Part shown: in pieces, positions 41,933 to 50,018 of the stretch
Layout of the letters: the number at the start of each line of letters is the position of its first letter
How positions within the stretch are numbered: position 1 is the stretch's first letter
Source of the DNA: Mesorhizobium caraganae
Lineage (GTDB): Bacteria > Pseudomonadota > Alphaproteobacteria > Rhizobiales > Rhizobiaceae
Reading direction: 5' to 3'
DNA length: 64,000 bases
Assembly (NCBI RefSeq): GCF_016836705.1
Contig: NZ_JAFCGY010000017.1
Span: 55,107 to 119,106, forward strand
Translations under genes and position numbers: made by a program
The notes under the pieces: model-generated
Seen by the model: only the letters and a program-made list of their open reading frames with translations
Told to the model about the DNA's origin: nothing
Databases searched by the model: none

Positions 41933-42829
41933 ATGATCGACTGGGATGACGTTCGCTACTTTCTTGCCGCCGCGCGCGGAGGCTCGGTGCGGGCTGCCGC
42001 CGCGCACCTTGGGGTGAATCATTCAACCGTGCTGCGACGCATCGCCCAGCTCGAGGAACGTCTTGGGGCGCAGATGTTCGAAAAGCTGCCTTCGGGCTAC
42101 CGCCTGACCGCTGCGGGCGAGGAGGTCCTCGAACTCGCGAACCAGATGGAGGCGTCGTCGCATCAGCTGGAGACGCGCGTCTTCGGGCGCGACCAGAGCG
42201 TGCGCGGGCTTCTGCGGGTGACGCTGGCACCGACCCTTGCGACACACCTGCTCATGCCGGACTTCGCCGATTTCGCGCATCTGCATCGCGACATCGAGAT
42301 GGAAATCCTGTCGTCCGGCGAGCTGGCAAATCTGACCAACCGAGAGGCCGACGTGGCGATCCGCGTCGTCTACGACCGCAAAACCCTGCCGCTCAATCTT
42401 CACGGCCTGAAGGGACCGGAGCTATTCGGCGGCGTCTACATGTCCCGGGATCGACTGGCCGCATGGCGAGCGGGCGCGCCTGATCCCATCCGGTGGATCG
42501 TCATAAGCATTCATGGAATTCCGGATTGGGCCAGCGAGGGTGAGGTTCGCACCACGGGGGTTCCGTTCAGGACCACGGACGGCGAGGCGCAGATCGCTGC
42601 TGTACGGCAAGGGGTCGGGATGACGACACTGCCGTGCTTCATCGGAGATGCCGACCCCTTGCTGGTGAGGGTGCCGGGTACCGACCTGCACATGTACGGA
42701 ACGGTTTGGCTTCTCACACAGGGTGAGACGCGCAAGACGAAGCGCGTGCGGCTCTTCACCGAGTTCGTATCCCGCAGGCTCGCCGCGTACGCGCCGCTTC
42801 TCACGGGACTGTCCGTGTCGCGTGACTGA
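41933..42829 (+). CDS. LysR-family regulator of the oxidoreductase group
   Basis: 298 residues. The helix-turn-helix is GSVRAAAAHLGVNHSTVLRRIAQLEERLG at the N-terminus. The effector domain includes LLRVTLAPTLATHLLMPDF and GVGMTTLPCFIGDADP. It belongs to the subgroup beginning IDWDDVRYFLAAARGG. It is divergent from the first SDR gene with a 228-base gap, the normal arrangement for a LysR protein and its target. Confidence 0.9.
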   Translation: MIDWDDVRYFLAAARGGSVRAAAAHLGVNHSTVLRRIAQLEERLGAQMFEKLPSGYRLTAAGEEVLELANQMEASSHQLETRVFGRDQSVRGLLRVTLAPTLATHLLMPDFADFAHLHRDIEMEILSSGELANLTNREADVAIRVVYDRKTLPLNLHGLKGPELFGGVYMSRDRLAAWRAGAPDPIRWIVISIHGIPDWASEGEVRTTGVPFRTTDGEAQIAAVRQGVGMTTLPCFIGDADPLLVRVPGTDLHMYGTVWLLTQGETRKTKRVRLFTEFVSRRLAAYAPLLTGLSVSRD

Positions 42830-42969
42830 CTCGCGGCGGGTAGCCGATGGCGCTTGCCGTAATGTGGTCGAAAGCAGAGCCGGCCCCTACCGCTGATGCC
42901 GCCATCCAGGCATACGATCCTGCACCACAAGATCGCCGGGTCGCTTGAGGAACGGATCGTCTCGTCGAT

Positions 42970-43143
42970 CTAGTTGGTCTTCAGCTTGCCAACGCGATTT
43001 TCAGCGATCCAGCGGGCGGCAAGTACCAGCGCGCCCATGCTGAAATCCTTGCCGTGCTTGGCCACCATCTCTTCCGAAAGCTCGGCGAGCCGTTCGAAAA
43101 ATTCGTCCTTGCTCTTGTCCTCGGCTGTGAGTTCGGTCTGCAT
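42970..43143 (-). CDS. 57-residue protein of unknown function, last gene of the unknown operon
   Basis: A small acidic and helical protein: DKSKDEFFERLAELSEEMV, then KDFSMGALVLAARWIAENRV. The ATG at 43143 has AGGAGG 5 bases before it; an upstream ATG at 43161 is less likely. The second half could be a short amphipathic or membrane-touching helix. It follows the propeller gene by 33 bases. No family recognised. Confidence 0.6.
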   Translation of the reverse strand: MQTELTAEDKSKDEFFERLAELSEEMVAKHGKDFSMGALVLAARWIAENRVGKLKTN

Positions 43144-43176
43144 TTCATCCTCCTGTTTCATATCGGACTGCGTCCG

Positions 43177-44301
43177 TTATTTGAACATCTGCGCGGGAAA
43201 GGTGACGATCGCGGCGGTACCGTCGACGGCGCCCACCGCCAGGTGTCGTCCGTCGCCGGACCAGGCAAGCGCGGTGACCGCGCTGCCCAGCGGCCTGACG
43301 AGGAGCTCGTCCCGGCCGCCGGTCTGAGCGACTATGATGCGGCCGTTGGCATAGCCCGCCGCAATCAGCTTCTTTTCCGGGTGTGCCGCCACCGCCTCGA
43401 CAAGAACCAGCCCTGCGCGGCCAGTCTCCAGCGCGCCGGATGTGTCGCCGCCAACCGGCGGGGCGGTCATCGACCAGCCCGCGATCCGGAAGGCGCCCGA
43501 GGCAAACAGCGCATTAGCCGGTTGGCTCCAGCACATTGTCCGCACCGGCGATGGAAATCCCACAACGATGTCCGCTCGGCCATCGGCCAGACTGACCAGG
43601 GCAAAGCCGCCTGTTTCGAGCCCGCAGGCCACCCATGTGCCGTCGCTGCTCCAGCGGATCGACACCGGGTGCGCTGGAAGGGAGATATCGTGCATCAAGG
43701 CTGCATCGCCCTCGACCGCCCAGATCGACAGCCCTTCACCAACGCCGCAGGCCAGGCGCCGCCCGCCCGGCGAGAAGGCGAGGGCCCCTGTCGACGATGG
43801 TTCACCGCGTCCCAGTCGCATCGCGCCGCTGTGGCCGCGCGCGAGGAAGACATCATGCCCATTGCTGACGGCTGTCCTGTCCGCCCTTGTGCTGTAGTCG
43901 ATGGCCACGATCGGTCCATCGATCTTTACCAGAGGGGCCCCGATTTCACCGCCGGCGGTTAGGCCCAGCACGTCGCCGCTGGCCGCTCCGACCAGAAAGC
44001 CGGAATGCGTATGGGCGACGATCGGAACATCGCCATCTCCGAATGCCGCGGTGGCGATGAGCGGCACGGGTGGCTTCTCCCTGGGGCGGATCGTCGTCTG
44101 GCCGAGATCGTGGCTCACCCTGAGCCGCGATTCCGGCGGCTCGTGATCGGCGACCGCGGCAACAGCGGTTCCGTCCACCGAGGTGAAAGCGACAGCCGAA
44201 CCGTCGCTGCTGAAGCGCAGATCGGCGATCGCCGACGGTCGCTGCCAGCTGCGGGCCAGGAGGTCGAACAAGGTCAGGCTCTGCATCGTCTGCTGGTTCA
44301 T
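43177..44301 (-). CDS. WD40-like beta-propeller protein of unknown function
   Basis: 374 residues from the ATG at 44301. Repeated blades show the WD40 rhythm, e.g. ALAFSPGGRRLACGVGEGLSIW, SIRWSSDGTWVACGLETGGFAL, AVAAHPEKKLIAAGYANGRIIV and ALAWSGDGRHLAVGAVDGTAAIV. About seven blades fit the length. No signal peptide or enzyme motif is seen, so it is probably a cytoplasmic scaffold. It is the third gene of a four-gene operon that diverges from the di-iron monooxygenase operon. Confidence 0.75.
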   Translation of the reverse strand: MNQQTMQSLTLFDLLARSWQRPSAIADLRFSSDGSAVAFTSVDGTAVAAVADHEPPESRLRVSHDLGQTTIRPREKPPVPLIATAAFGDGDVPIVAHTHSGFLVGAASGDVLGLTAGGEIGAPLVKIDGPIVAIDYSTRADRTAVSNGHDVFLARGHSGAMRLGRGEPSSTGALAFSPGGRRLACGVGEGLSIWAVEGDAALMHDISLPAHPVSIRWSSDGTWVACGLETGGFALVSLADGRADIVVGFPSPVRTMCWSQPANALFASGAFRIAGWSMTAPPVGGDTSGALETGRAGLVLVEAVAAHPEKKLIAAGYANGRIIVAQTGGRDELLVRPLGSAVTALAWSGDGRHLAVGAVDGTAAIVTFPAQMFK

Positions 44302-44314
44302 GCTCTCTCTCCCG

Positions 44315-44638
44315 TCAGTTCTTGTTCGCCGGTGCGGCAAGCCGGCGGTCAAGCTCCTCGATGTCACCTTCGGCCGCGACGATGCGATCTTCGCAAGCCG
44401 TGCATGCCTGCACGATTGCCGTCGCGCTCTGCTCAGCCTCATGCAAGTCCCGCACCAGTTGCGCATTGGCGCCGCTCCTGCCGATTTCCAGCTCCAGCCG
44501 CAGTACGTCCATTTCGATACCGGCGCGTTTCTGGTTGAGCCGCAGTGCTTCCGCCGTGAGGGCGGAGACGCTGGCGACGAGATCGAGCCGGCGAGCAAGC
44601 AGCGCGTCACGCCTGGCCGTTTCGGATCCTTTGGTCAT
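44315..44638 (-). CDS. Small coiled-coil protein of unknown function
   Basis: 107 residues, almost fully helical with heptad patterns (ALLARRLDLVASVSALTAEAL, GIEMDVLRLELEIG, RIVAAEGDIEELDRRLAA). It has a Cys pair in ACTACED. Its ATG overlaps the stop of the 157-residue gene by 4 bases, so the two are translationally coupled. The propeller gene follows 13 bases later. No family recognised. Confidence 0.65.
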   Translation of the reverse strand: MTKGSETARRDALLARRLDLVASVSALTAEALRLNQKRAGIEMDVLRLELEIGRSGANAQLVRDLHEAEQSATAIVQACTACEDRIVAAEGDIEELDRRLAAPANKN

Positions 44639-45108
44639 TTTTCGCTCCCCGAAGGCCCGGGCGATTTTTCAAAAGCCGACAGCAATTTGGGCAATGTGCC
44701 GGCCTGCGACTGGAACTGCTTTTCGGCCGTGTCGATGTGATTCTTGAGCTGGTCCCAGATGTCGACGCGGATCATCGATGTCGTATCGCCGGTCAGCCGC
44801 TCGATCTCGTCGACGCGGAACTGACGCGTCAGCGAAACGCCGGAAAACACGAAGTCGCGCAGCAGGATCGCATGGCTTTCGATGAACAGATGGATCATCG
44901 GATGCGTCTCCGTGGTGACGCCGCCGGCGGCGAGCTCGGCGCGGATGAACTCCTGGAAATGGCTCTGCAGACGGTGCTGGCTCTCGCCCATGAAGCGCAT
45001 GACGAACACCAGATCGCGGGGCATCAGCTTGACGAGATCGCCAGCGACGCCATCGGCATGGCTGGACATTGGTCCGGTCGGCTCGCTTGCGTCCTTGTCG
45101 TTCGGCAT
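44635..45108 (-). CDS. 157-residue helical protein of unknown function, first gene of the unknown operon
   Basis: Helical throughout: VKLMPRDLVFVMRFMGES, QSHFQEFIRAEL, HPMIHLFIESHAILLRDFVF, SMIRVDIWDQLKNHIDTA. ATG 45108 has GGAGAAAG upstream. Several His and Glu lie in helices (e.g. HPMIHLFIESH), which could bind metal, but this is speculative. It begins the four-gene operon facing away from the monooxygenase operon, sharing a 556-base regulatory region with it. No family recognised. Confidence 0.65.
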   Translation of the reverse strand: MPNDKDASEPTGPMSSHADGVAGDLVKLMPRDLVFVMRFMGESQHRLQSHFQEFIRAELAAGGVTTETHPMIHLFIESHAILLRDFVFSGVSLTRQFRVDEIERLTGDTTSMIRVDIWDQLKNHIDTAEKQFQSQAGTLPKLLSAFEKSPGPSGSEK

Positions 45109-45253
45109 GGTCTTTCTCCAGCGCCAGGTCGGCCCATGGGTCGTCGCTTTTCAAATAGTATGGAAAGACGAAGACTTAAACAGATAATATGAATTTCATT
45201 ATTTGCTGCGGATGCTAACTAGATATGCTGCACTTGCGAATATATGTTAAATA

Positions 45254-45293
45254 TTACAGGCGTAAGTTACAACTGTAAAAGAACGTTACAGTT
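45254..45293. promoter_or_regulatory. Repeated TTACA elements, candidate enhancer site for the sigma-54 activator
   Basis: Three related elements lie in a row: TTACAGGCGTAA (45254-45265), TTACAACTGTAA (45267-45278) and TTACAGTT (45286-45293). The first two are short dyads of the form TTAC-N4-GTAA. They lie about 100-130 bases before the predicted transcription start, the usual distance for a bacterial enhancer bound by an NtrC-type activator. They may also serve the divergent operon. Confidence 0.55.
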
Positions 45294-45364
45294 GGGTGCC
45301 GGATCGCCTGCCGAAAAGGCAACGATCTTGTTTTGAATGCCAGACGTGAGCGCTGTTTTAAAAC

Positions 45365-45379
45365 TGGCACGGCGCTTGC
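45365..45379 (+). promoter_or_regulatory. Sigma-54 (-24/-12) promoter of the monooxygenase operon
   Basis: TGGCAC (45365-45370), five bases, TTGC (45376-45379): a perfect match to the RpoN consensus with correct spacing. Transcription would start near 45391, leaving a leader of about 270 bases before the first gene. A sigma-54 activator is encoded at the other end of the operon. Confidence 0.85.
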
Positions 45380-45664
45380 TTTGTTCATTTCCATAAGAAG
45401 CCCATCGCGCCGGACGCGGTGCCAAAAGAACGAAGGAACGGAGGAAGCAGAACCGCTTCGATACGCCCATCGCACATGCGGTTGGCGCGCCGCGGATCCC
45501 TGCCAGACCCCTCGAAACCTTTGCCCCGATCCACTTGAACGGCCGGACCCCGGGTCGCGCCTCGACGCGCAACGCATTGTCATGCCGCTCGCACTCTCAC
45601 TGGCGGTGCTTTGCCGCTTCATGCCGGGGTCAAGGGACCTGCGGCTCAAACCTGGTGGAGGCTT

Positions 45665-47338
45665 ATGACCATGACGTCTCTGACGCTCAACAAGATTACC
45701 TCGCAACGCGGAATCTCCGTCGGCGAGGCAACCAAGAAGATCGCCGATCTCGGCTGGAATCCTTCCTACGTCCAGGAAGCGATGACATTTCCGACCGACT
45801 ACAAGATCAACAAGACGCCGCGCGACCCGATGAAGCAGGTTTTGCGGTCCTACTTCCCGATGCAGGAAGAGAAGGACAACCGTGTCTACGGCGCACTCGA
45901 TGCGGCATTGCGCGGCGACATGTTCCGCAATGTCGAGCCGCGCTGGGTCGAGTGGATGAAGCTGTTCCTGGCCATCATTCCCTTCCCGGAAATCTCGGCT
46001 GCCCGCTCGATGGCGATGGTCGCTCGCATCGCACCCGGCGAGGAACTGCGGACCGGCTTCACCATGCAGATGATCGACGAGTTCCGTCACTCGACGATCC
46101 AGATGAATTTGAAGAAATGGTACATGGAAAACTACATCGATCCGGCCGGCTTCGACATCACCGAGGAAGCCTTCGGAAAATGCTACGCCACCACCATCGG
46201 CCGGCAGTTTGCGGAAGGTTTCATCACCGGCGATACGATGACCGCCGCCTGCATGTACCTGACCGTGGTCGCCGAGACCGCCTTCACCAACACGCTGTTC
46301 GTCGCCATGCCTTCGGAAGCCGCCCGTAACGGCGACTACGCGCTGCCGACCGTCTTCCTGTCGGTGCAATCCGACGAAAGCCGGCACATCGGCAACGGCC
46401 ACTCGCTGCTGATGGCGGCGCTCAAGGAGCCGGAGAACCATCTCTTGCTCGAGCGCGACCTGCGCTACGCCTTCTGGCAGAACCACGCGATCGTCGATGC
46501 GGCCATCGGCACCTTCATCGAATACGGCACCACCAACCGCGACAAGAACAAGGAGTCCTACGCGGAAATGTGGCACCGCTGGATCTATGAGGACTACTAC
46601 CGCACCTACATGCTGCCGCTCGAGAAATACGGCATCAAGGTCCATCACGACGACGTCCAGGCAGCCTGGGAACGCATCACCAAGAAGAATTACGTCCACA
46701 AGGTCGGGCAGTTCTTCGCGGTTGGCTGGCCGGTTAATTTCTGGCGCATCGAAGCCCAGACCGACAAGGACTTCGAGTGGTTCGAGCACAAATATCCGGG
46801 CTGGTACGCCGAGTTCGGCGAGTTCTGGAAATGGTACGCCAAGCTCAGCCACAAGGGCGAGAAGGTGCTGCTGTTCAACAGCGACGTCGGCTACGTCTAT
46901 CCGCACCGCTGCTGGTCGTGCCTCGTTCCCTGCCTGATCCGCGAGGACATGGTGGTCGGCGAGATCAACGGCGAACTCTACACCTTCGCCCATGAGCTCG
47001 ACCGCTGGACCACGATGGTCGCCTTCAACGATGAGTATGAGGGCCGTCCGACGCCTGCCATGGGCCGCTTCAGCGGCAAGCGCGAGTGGGAGACGCTTTA
47101 TGACGGCTGGGATCTGGCCGATGCCATCAAGGACCTGAACTTCGTCCGTTCCGACGGCAAGACACTGGTTCCGCAGCCGCATCTGCGCTTCGACGACAAG
47201 GAGATGTGGACGCTCGACGATGTGCGCGGCAACACGCTCGGATCGCCGCTCAACGCGCTGCGTGCCATGTCGCCCGCGGACCGTGAGAAGCACCTGGCGG
47301 AGTACCGGGCCGGCTTCACGATCAATCCCTGCAACTGA
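45665..47338 (+). CDS. mimA: Propane-type di-iron monooxygenase, hydroxylase large subunit
   Basis: 557 residues; catalytic alpha subunit of a group-5 soluble di-iron monooxygenase (PrmA/MimA type). It inserts oxygen from O2 into substrates such as propane, acetone or phenol. All six di-iron ligands of the methane monooxygenase pattern are present at matching spacing: E109, E139, H142, E204, E238 and H241 (E-x2-H in DEFRH and DESRH). The start at 45665 has GGTGGAGG before it; the frame extends upstream without coding character. First gene of an eight-gene operon driven by a sigma-54 promoter. Substrate range cannot be told from the sequence. Confidence 0.95.
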   Translation: MTMTSLTLNKITSQRGISVGEATKKIADLGWNPSYVQEAMTFPTDYKINKTPRDPMKQVLRSYFPMQEEKDNRVYGALDAALRGDMFRNVEPRWVEWMKLFLAIIPFPEISAARSMAMVARIAPGEELRTGFTMQMIDEFRHSTIQMNLKKWYMENYIDPAGFDITEEAFGKCYATTIGRQFAEGFITGDTMTAACMYLTVVAETAFTNTLFVAMPSEAARNGDYALPTVFLSVQSDESRHIGNGHSLLMAALKEPENHLLLERDLRYAFWQNHAIVDAAIGTFIEYGTTNRDKNKESYAEMWHRWIYEDYYRTYMLPLEKYGIKVHHDDVQAAWERITKKNYVHKVGQFFAVGWPVNFWRIEAQTDKDFEWFEHKYPGWYAEFGEFWKWYAKLSHKGEKVLLFNSDVGYVYPHRCWSCLVPCLIREDMVVGEINGELYTFAHELDRWTTMVAFNDEYEGRPTPAMGRFSGKREWETLYDGWDLADAIKDLNFVRSDGKTLVPQPHLRFDDKEMWTLDDVRGNTLGSPLNALRAMSPADREKHLAEYRAGFTINPCN

Positions 47339-47348
47339 TCAGGCCAAG

Positions 47349-47369
47349 GGGGCGGGTTCGTCCCGCCCC
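47349..47369. promoter_or_regulatory. Intercistronic hairpin after the large-subunit gene
   Basis: GGGGCGGG (47349-47356) and CCCGCCCC (47362-47369) form a perfect GC stem with a 5-base loop between the first two operon genes. There is no T-run, and genes downstream are needed, so it more likely protects the large-subunit mRNA or tunes stoichiometry than terminates transcription. Confidence 0.5.
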
Positions 47370-47390
47370 TTCCTTTCACTGGAGGTCCGT

Positions 47391-48452
47391 ATGTCGGAAA
47401 CCCACACGGTCAGGCTCAGTCCGGTCGGCGTCGAATTCGAGGTCGAGAACGGCGAAACGGTGCTCAACGCCGCATTTCGCCAGGGCATCGCCCTGCCGCA
47501 CGGCTGCAAAGAGGGGCAATGCTCGGCCTGCAAAAGCGTGTTGCTCGAAGGCGAAGTCGACATGCTGAAATACTCGACCTTCGCACTGAACGACATGGAG
47601 AAGGAAAGCGGCCACGTCCTGTTGTGCCGTTGCATCGCCTACTCCGACCTGGAAGTCGAGCTCCTCAACTACGACGAGGAGATTCTGGCGAAAGCGATCG
47701 CCGTGAAAACCTACAAGGGCCGGATTGCTCGCATCGAGCACCTGACCCACGACATTCGCGGCATCGAGATCGAACTCGGCTCGCCGATGAAGTTTTGGGC
47801 GGGGCAATATGTCGACATCACGGTTACCACGCAAAAAGGGGAGACGATTACGCGCTCGTTCTCCATGGCAAATACGCCGGACCAAACCCAGAAACTCTCC
47901 TTCATCATCAAAAAATACCCTGAAGGAAAGTTCTCGGGAGAACTCGATTCCGGAGGCATCAGGGCCGGAGCCGAAGTCACAGTCGTCGGACCGTACGGAA
48001 CCTGTTTCCGCCGCGACGAACGGCAAGGACCCCTGATCCTGGTCGGCGCTGGATCGGGCATGTCGCCGATCTGGTCGATCCTCAACGACCACCTGAAGAG
48101 CGGTGAGAAACGTCCGGTGTATTTCTTCTACGGCGCCCGCACCCGCAACGACCTGTTCTACCTCGACAGGATCGCCGAGCTGGTCGGCAATCATTCCGAC
48201 GTCACCTTCATTCCCGTGCTGTCGCACGCCAATGACGACGCCGAATGGCAAGGCGAACGCGGCTTCGTTCACCAGAGCGTCGACGCCATGCTCAAGCAAT
48301 TCGCGGTCGACGGGCAGGGCGATGTCCATGCCTGTGGCCCGCCGCCGATGATCGATGCGCTGCAGCCGGTGCTGTTCATGAACGGCTTCGAAACGGAGCG
48401 GATCTTCTTCGACAAGTTCACCACATCGGCAGGTGCAACGCCGGCCCATTGA
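47391..48452 (+). CDS. mimB: Monooxygenase reductase (2Fe-2S / FAD / NADH)
   Basis: 353 residues. An N-terminal plant-type ferredoxin domain holds Cys39, Cys44 and Cys47 in CKEGQCSAC and Cys79 in LLCRC. The FAD-binding beta-barrel has TRSFSMANTP (the RxYS-like motif with F for Y). The NAD-binding domain has ILVGAGSGMSPIWSIL and HACGPPPMID. It passes electrons from NADH to the hydroxylase di-iron centre. ATG 47391 has GGAGG upstream. The gene order large subunit-reductase-small subunit-coupling protein is that of the mim/prm operons. Confidence 0.95.
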   Translation: MSETHTVRLSPVGVEFEVENGETVLNAAFRQGIALPHGCKEGQCSACKSVLLEGEVDMLKYSTFALNDMEKESGHVLLCRCIAYSDLEVELLNYDEEILAKAIAVKTYKGRIARIEHLTHDIRGIEIELGSPMKFWAGQYVDITVTTQKGETITRSFSMANTPDQTQKLSFIIKKYPEGKFSGELDSGGIRAGAEVTVVGPYGTCFRRDERQGPLILVGAGSGMSPIWSILNDHLKSGEKRPVYFFYGARTRNDLFYLDRIAELVGNHSDVTFIPVLSHANDDAEWQGERGFVHQSVDAMLKQFAVDGQGDVHACGPPPMIDALQPVLFMNGFETERIFFDKFTTSAGATPAH

Positions 48453-48499
48453 GGGCGGCAACGCGCAAGCCACCACAACTGCAACAAGGGAGAGAGACT

Positions 48500-49558
48500 A
48501 TGCCTGCAACCTCGAGTTCAGTCGGATCCGGAGCCGCCGGTGCTGCGACCTTCGCCGACTCCGACAGCCGGAAATACAGGTATTTCGAGCCGAAAGGTCA
48601 GCGTGCCACCCACTATGAGGACATGACGGTCGACGTGCAGCCCGATCCGGAACGCTACCTGATCCAGAACTGGATCATCTCCTTCGCCGACGGCAAGGGC
48701 GCCTACGTCAAGCAGAACACCGCCGCCCAGAGCTCCAACTGGCATGCCTTCCGCGCCCCCGACCAGGAATGGGAGCGCACGCATTACCAGCGTCAGTCGA
48801 AGATCGAGACGATGGTGCAGAGCGTCATCAACAATGCCCGCAAGTCGGGCGCGCCGAAGACCTTCGACAAGGCCTGGGTCAAGATCCTGCAAGCCCAGCT
48901 CGGCGCCTGGAAACATGCCGAATTCGGGCTCGGCACCTCGCTGATGCAGGCGCAGCGTTACGGCTACACCCAGATGATCAACAACGCGACGCTGACCAAC
49001 TCTTCCTACAAGCTCAGGCTTGCCCAGGACATCACGCTTTACCTTGCCGAGATCGGCATGGACCTTCCCGACTGGGACGATGAGCTCGGCAAGAAGGCCT
49101 GGCTCGACGACAAGAACTGGCAAGGCACGCGCGAAGCGGTCGAAACCATCATGGGCGCGACCGATTATCTCGAGCAGTATTTCGCCATCAACATCGTCTT
49201 CGAGCCGCTGGTGGGCGAGGTGTTCCGCTCAGGCTTCCTGATGCAGATCGCCGCCGCCAACCACGACTTCATCACGCCGGCGGTGATCTCGGCCGCCGAG
49301 GCCGACTACGAGCGCAACCTCGCCAACACGATCGACCTCATCCACATGCTCGCCAACGACGAGAAGTACGGCGCGGCGAACAGGAAGCTCTTCCAGGGCT
49401 GGGTCAAGAAGCACGGCGCGCTCGCCGACAAGGCAGCCACCGGCCTGCAGCCGATCTGGTCGATGCCACATTCCAAGCCGGTCGCGTTCGTGGATGTCCG
49501 CGCCAAATCCGAGGAACGGATTGGCCAGATCCTCGGCGAACTCGGCCTCAAGCGCTGA
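48500..49558 (+). CDS. mimC: Monooxygenase hydroxylase small subunit
   Basis: A 352-residue ferritin-like helical protein, the beta subunit of the di-iron hydroxylase. Its fold resembles the alpha subunit but it lacks the paired E-x2-H ligands. Typical segments are YRYFEPKGQRATHYEDMTV at the start, WKHAEFGLGTSLMQAQRYG and YLEQYFAINIVFEPLVGEVF. The ATG at 48500 has AAGGGAGAG before it; the longer frame upstream overlaps the reductase gene and is not used. It forms the dimeric hydroxylase core with the large subunit. Confidence 0.93.
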   Translation: MPATSSSVGSGAAGAATFADSDSRKYRYFEPKGQRATHYEDMTVDVQPDPERYLIQNWIISFADGKGAYVKQNTAAQSSNWHAFRAPDQEWERTHYQRQSKIETMVQSVINNARKSGAPKTFDKAWVKILQAQLGAWKHAEFGLGTSLMQAQRYGYTQMINNATLTNSSYKLRLAQDITLYLAEIGMDLPDWDDELGKKAWLDDKNWQGTREAVETIMGATDYLEQYFAINIVFEPLVGEVFRSGFLMQIAAANHDFITPAVISAAEADYERNLANTIDLIHMLANDEKYGAANRKLFQGWVKKHGALADKAATGLQPIWSMPHSKPVAFVDVRAKSEERIGQILGELGLKR

Positions 49559-49575
49559 AACAGGGAGAAATCGTC

Positions 49576-49947
49576 ATGTCACTAGCAGCACGCGACGCAA
49601 CGCATTCCAACATCTTCAAGGCGATGAAGGACATCACCTTCGAGCAGACGATCTCGCATCAGTGCGGCGTTACCATGAACGACTCGGTCGAGGCTCGCGC
49701 CATCGCCGAATTCATGGGCCAGAAGCCCGGTGTCATCGTCACCTACCAGCCGGCGCTGATCCGCATCGACGGTGACGGCAAGCTGATCTTCAAGATGGAC
49801 GCGATCGGCGAATATCTCGGCCGCGAGATTTCGGCCGAGACCTTCGAGGTCAACACCTCCACGCATTACGGCCGGATGGTCCGCGTCGACGACAACACCG
49901 TGATCCTGTTCGGCAACATGGATGAGATGTTCGAATACATCGAATAG
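49576..49947 (+). CDS. mimD: Monooxygenase coupling (effector) protein
   Basis: 123 residues, the MmoB/DmpM family regulatory protein without cofactors. It binds the hydroxylase and tunes oxygen activation. Family features are CGVTMNDSVEARAIAEFM, the central YQPALIRIDGDGKLIFKM and GREISAETFEVNTSTHYGR. It lies 17 bases after the small-subunit stop. Confidence 0.93.
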   Translation: MSLAARDATHSNIFKAMKDITFEQTISHQCGVTMNDSVEARAIAEFMGQKPGVIVTYQPALIRIDGDGKLIFKMDAIGEYLGREISAETFEVNTSTHYGRMVRVDDNTVILFGNMDEMFEYIE

Positions 49948-50018
49948 CCGCCAAGGAAACTGGCGCGCCGCGGGTGCGGCGCGCCGAACCGATCAATGCG
50001 ATTGCTGCGGAGGCAACC

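Noticed and set aside
45254..47293. 679-residue minus-strand open frame opposite the monooxygenase large subunit
   Set aside because: It is antisense to a gene with all six di-iron ligands and crosses its promoter region. There is no coding signature of its own.
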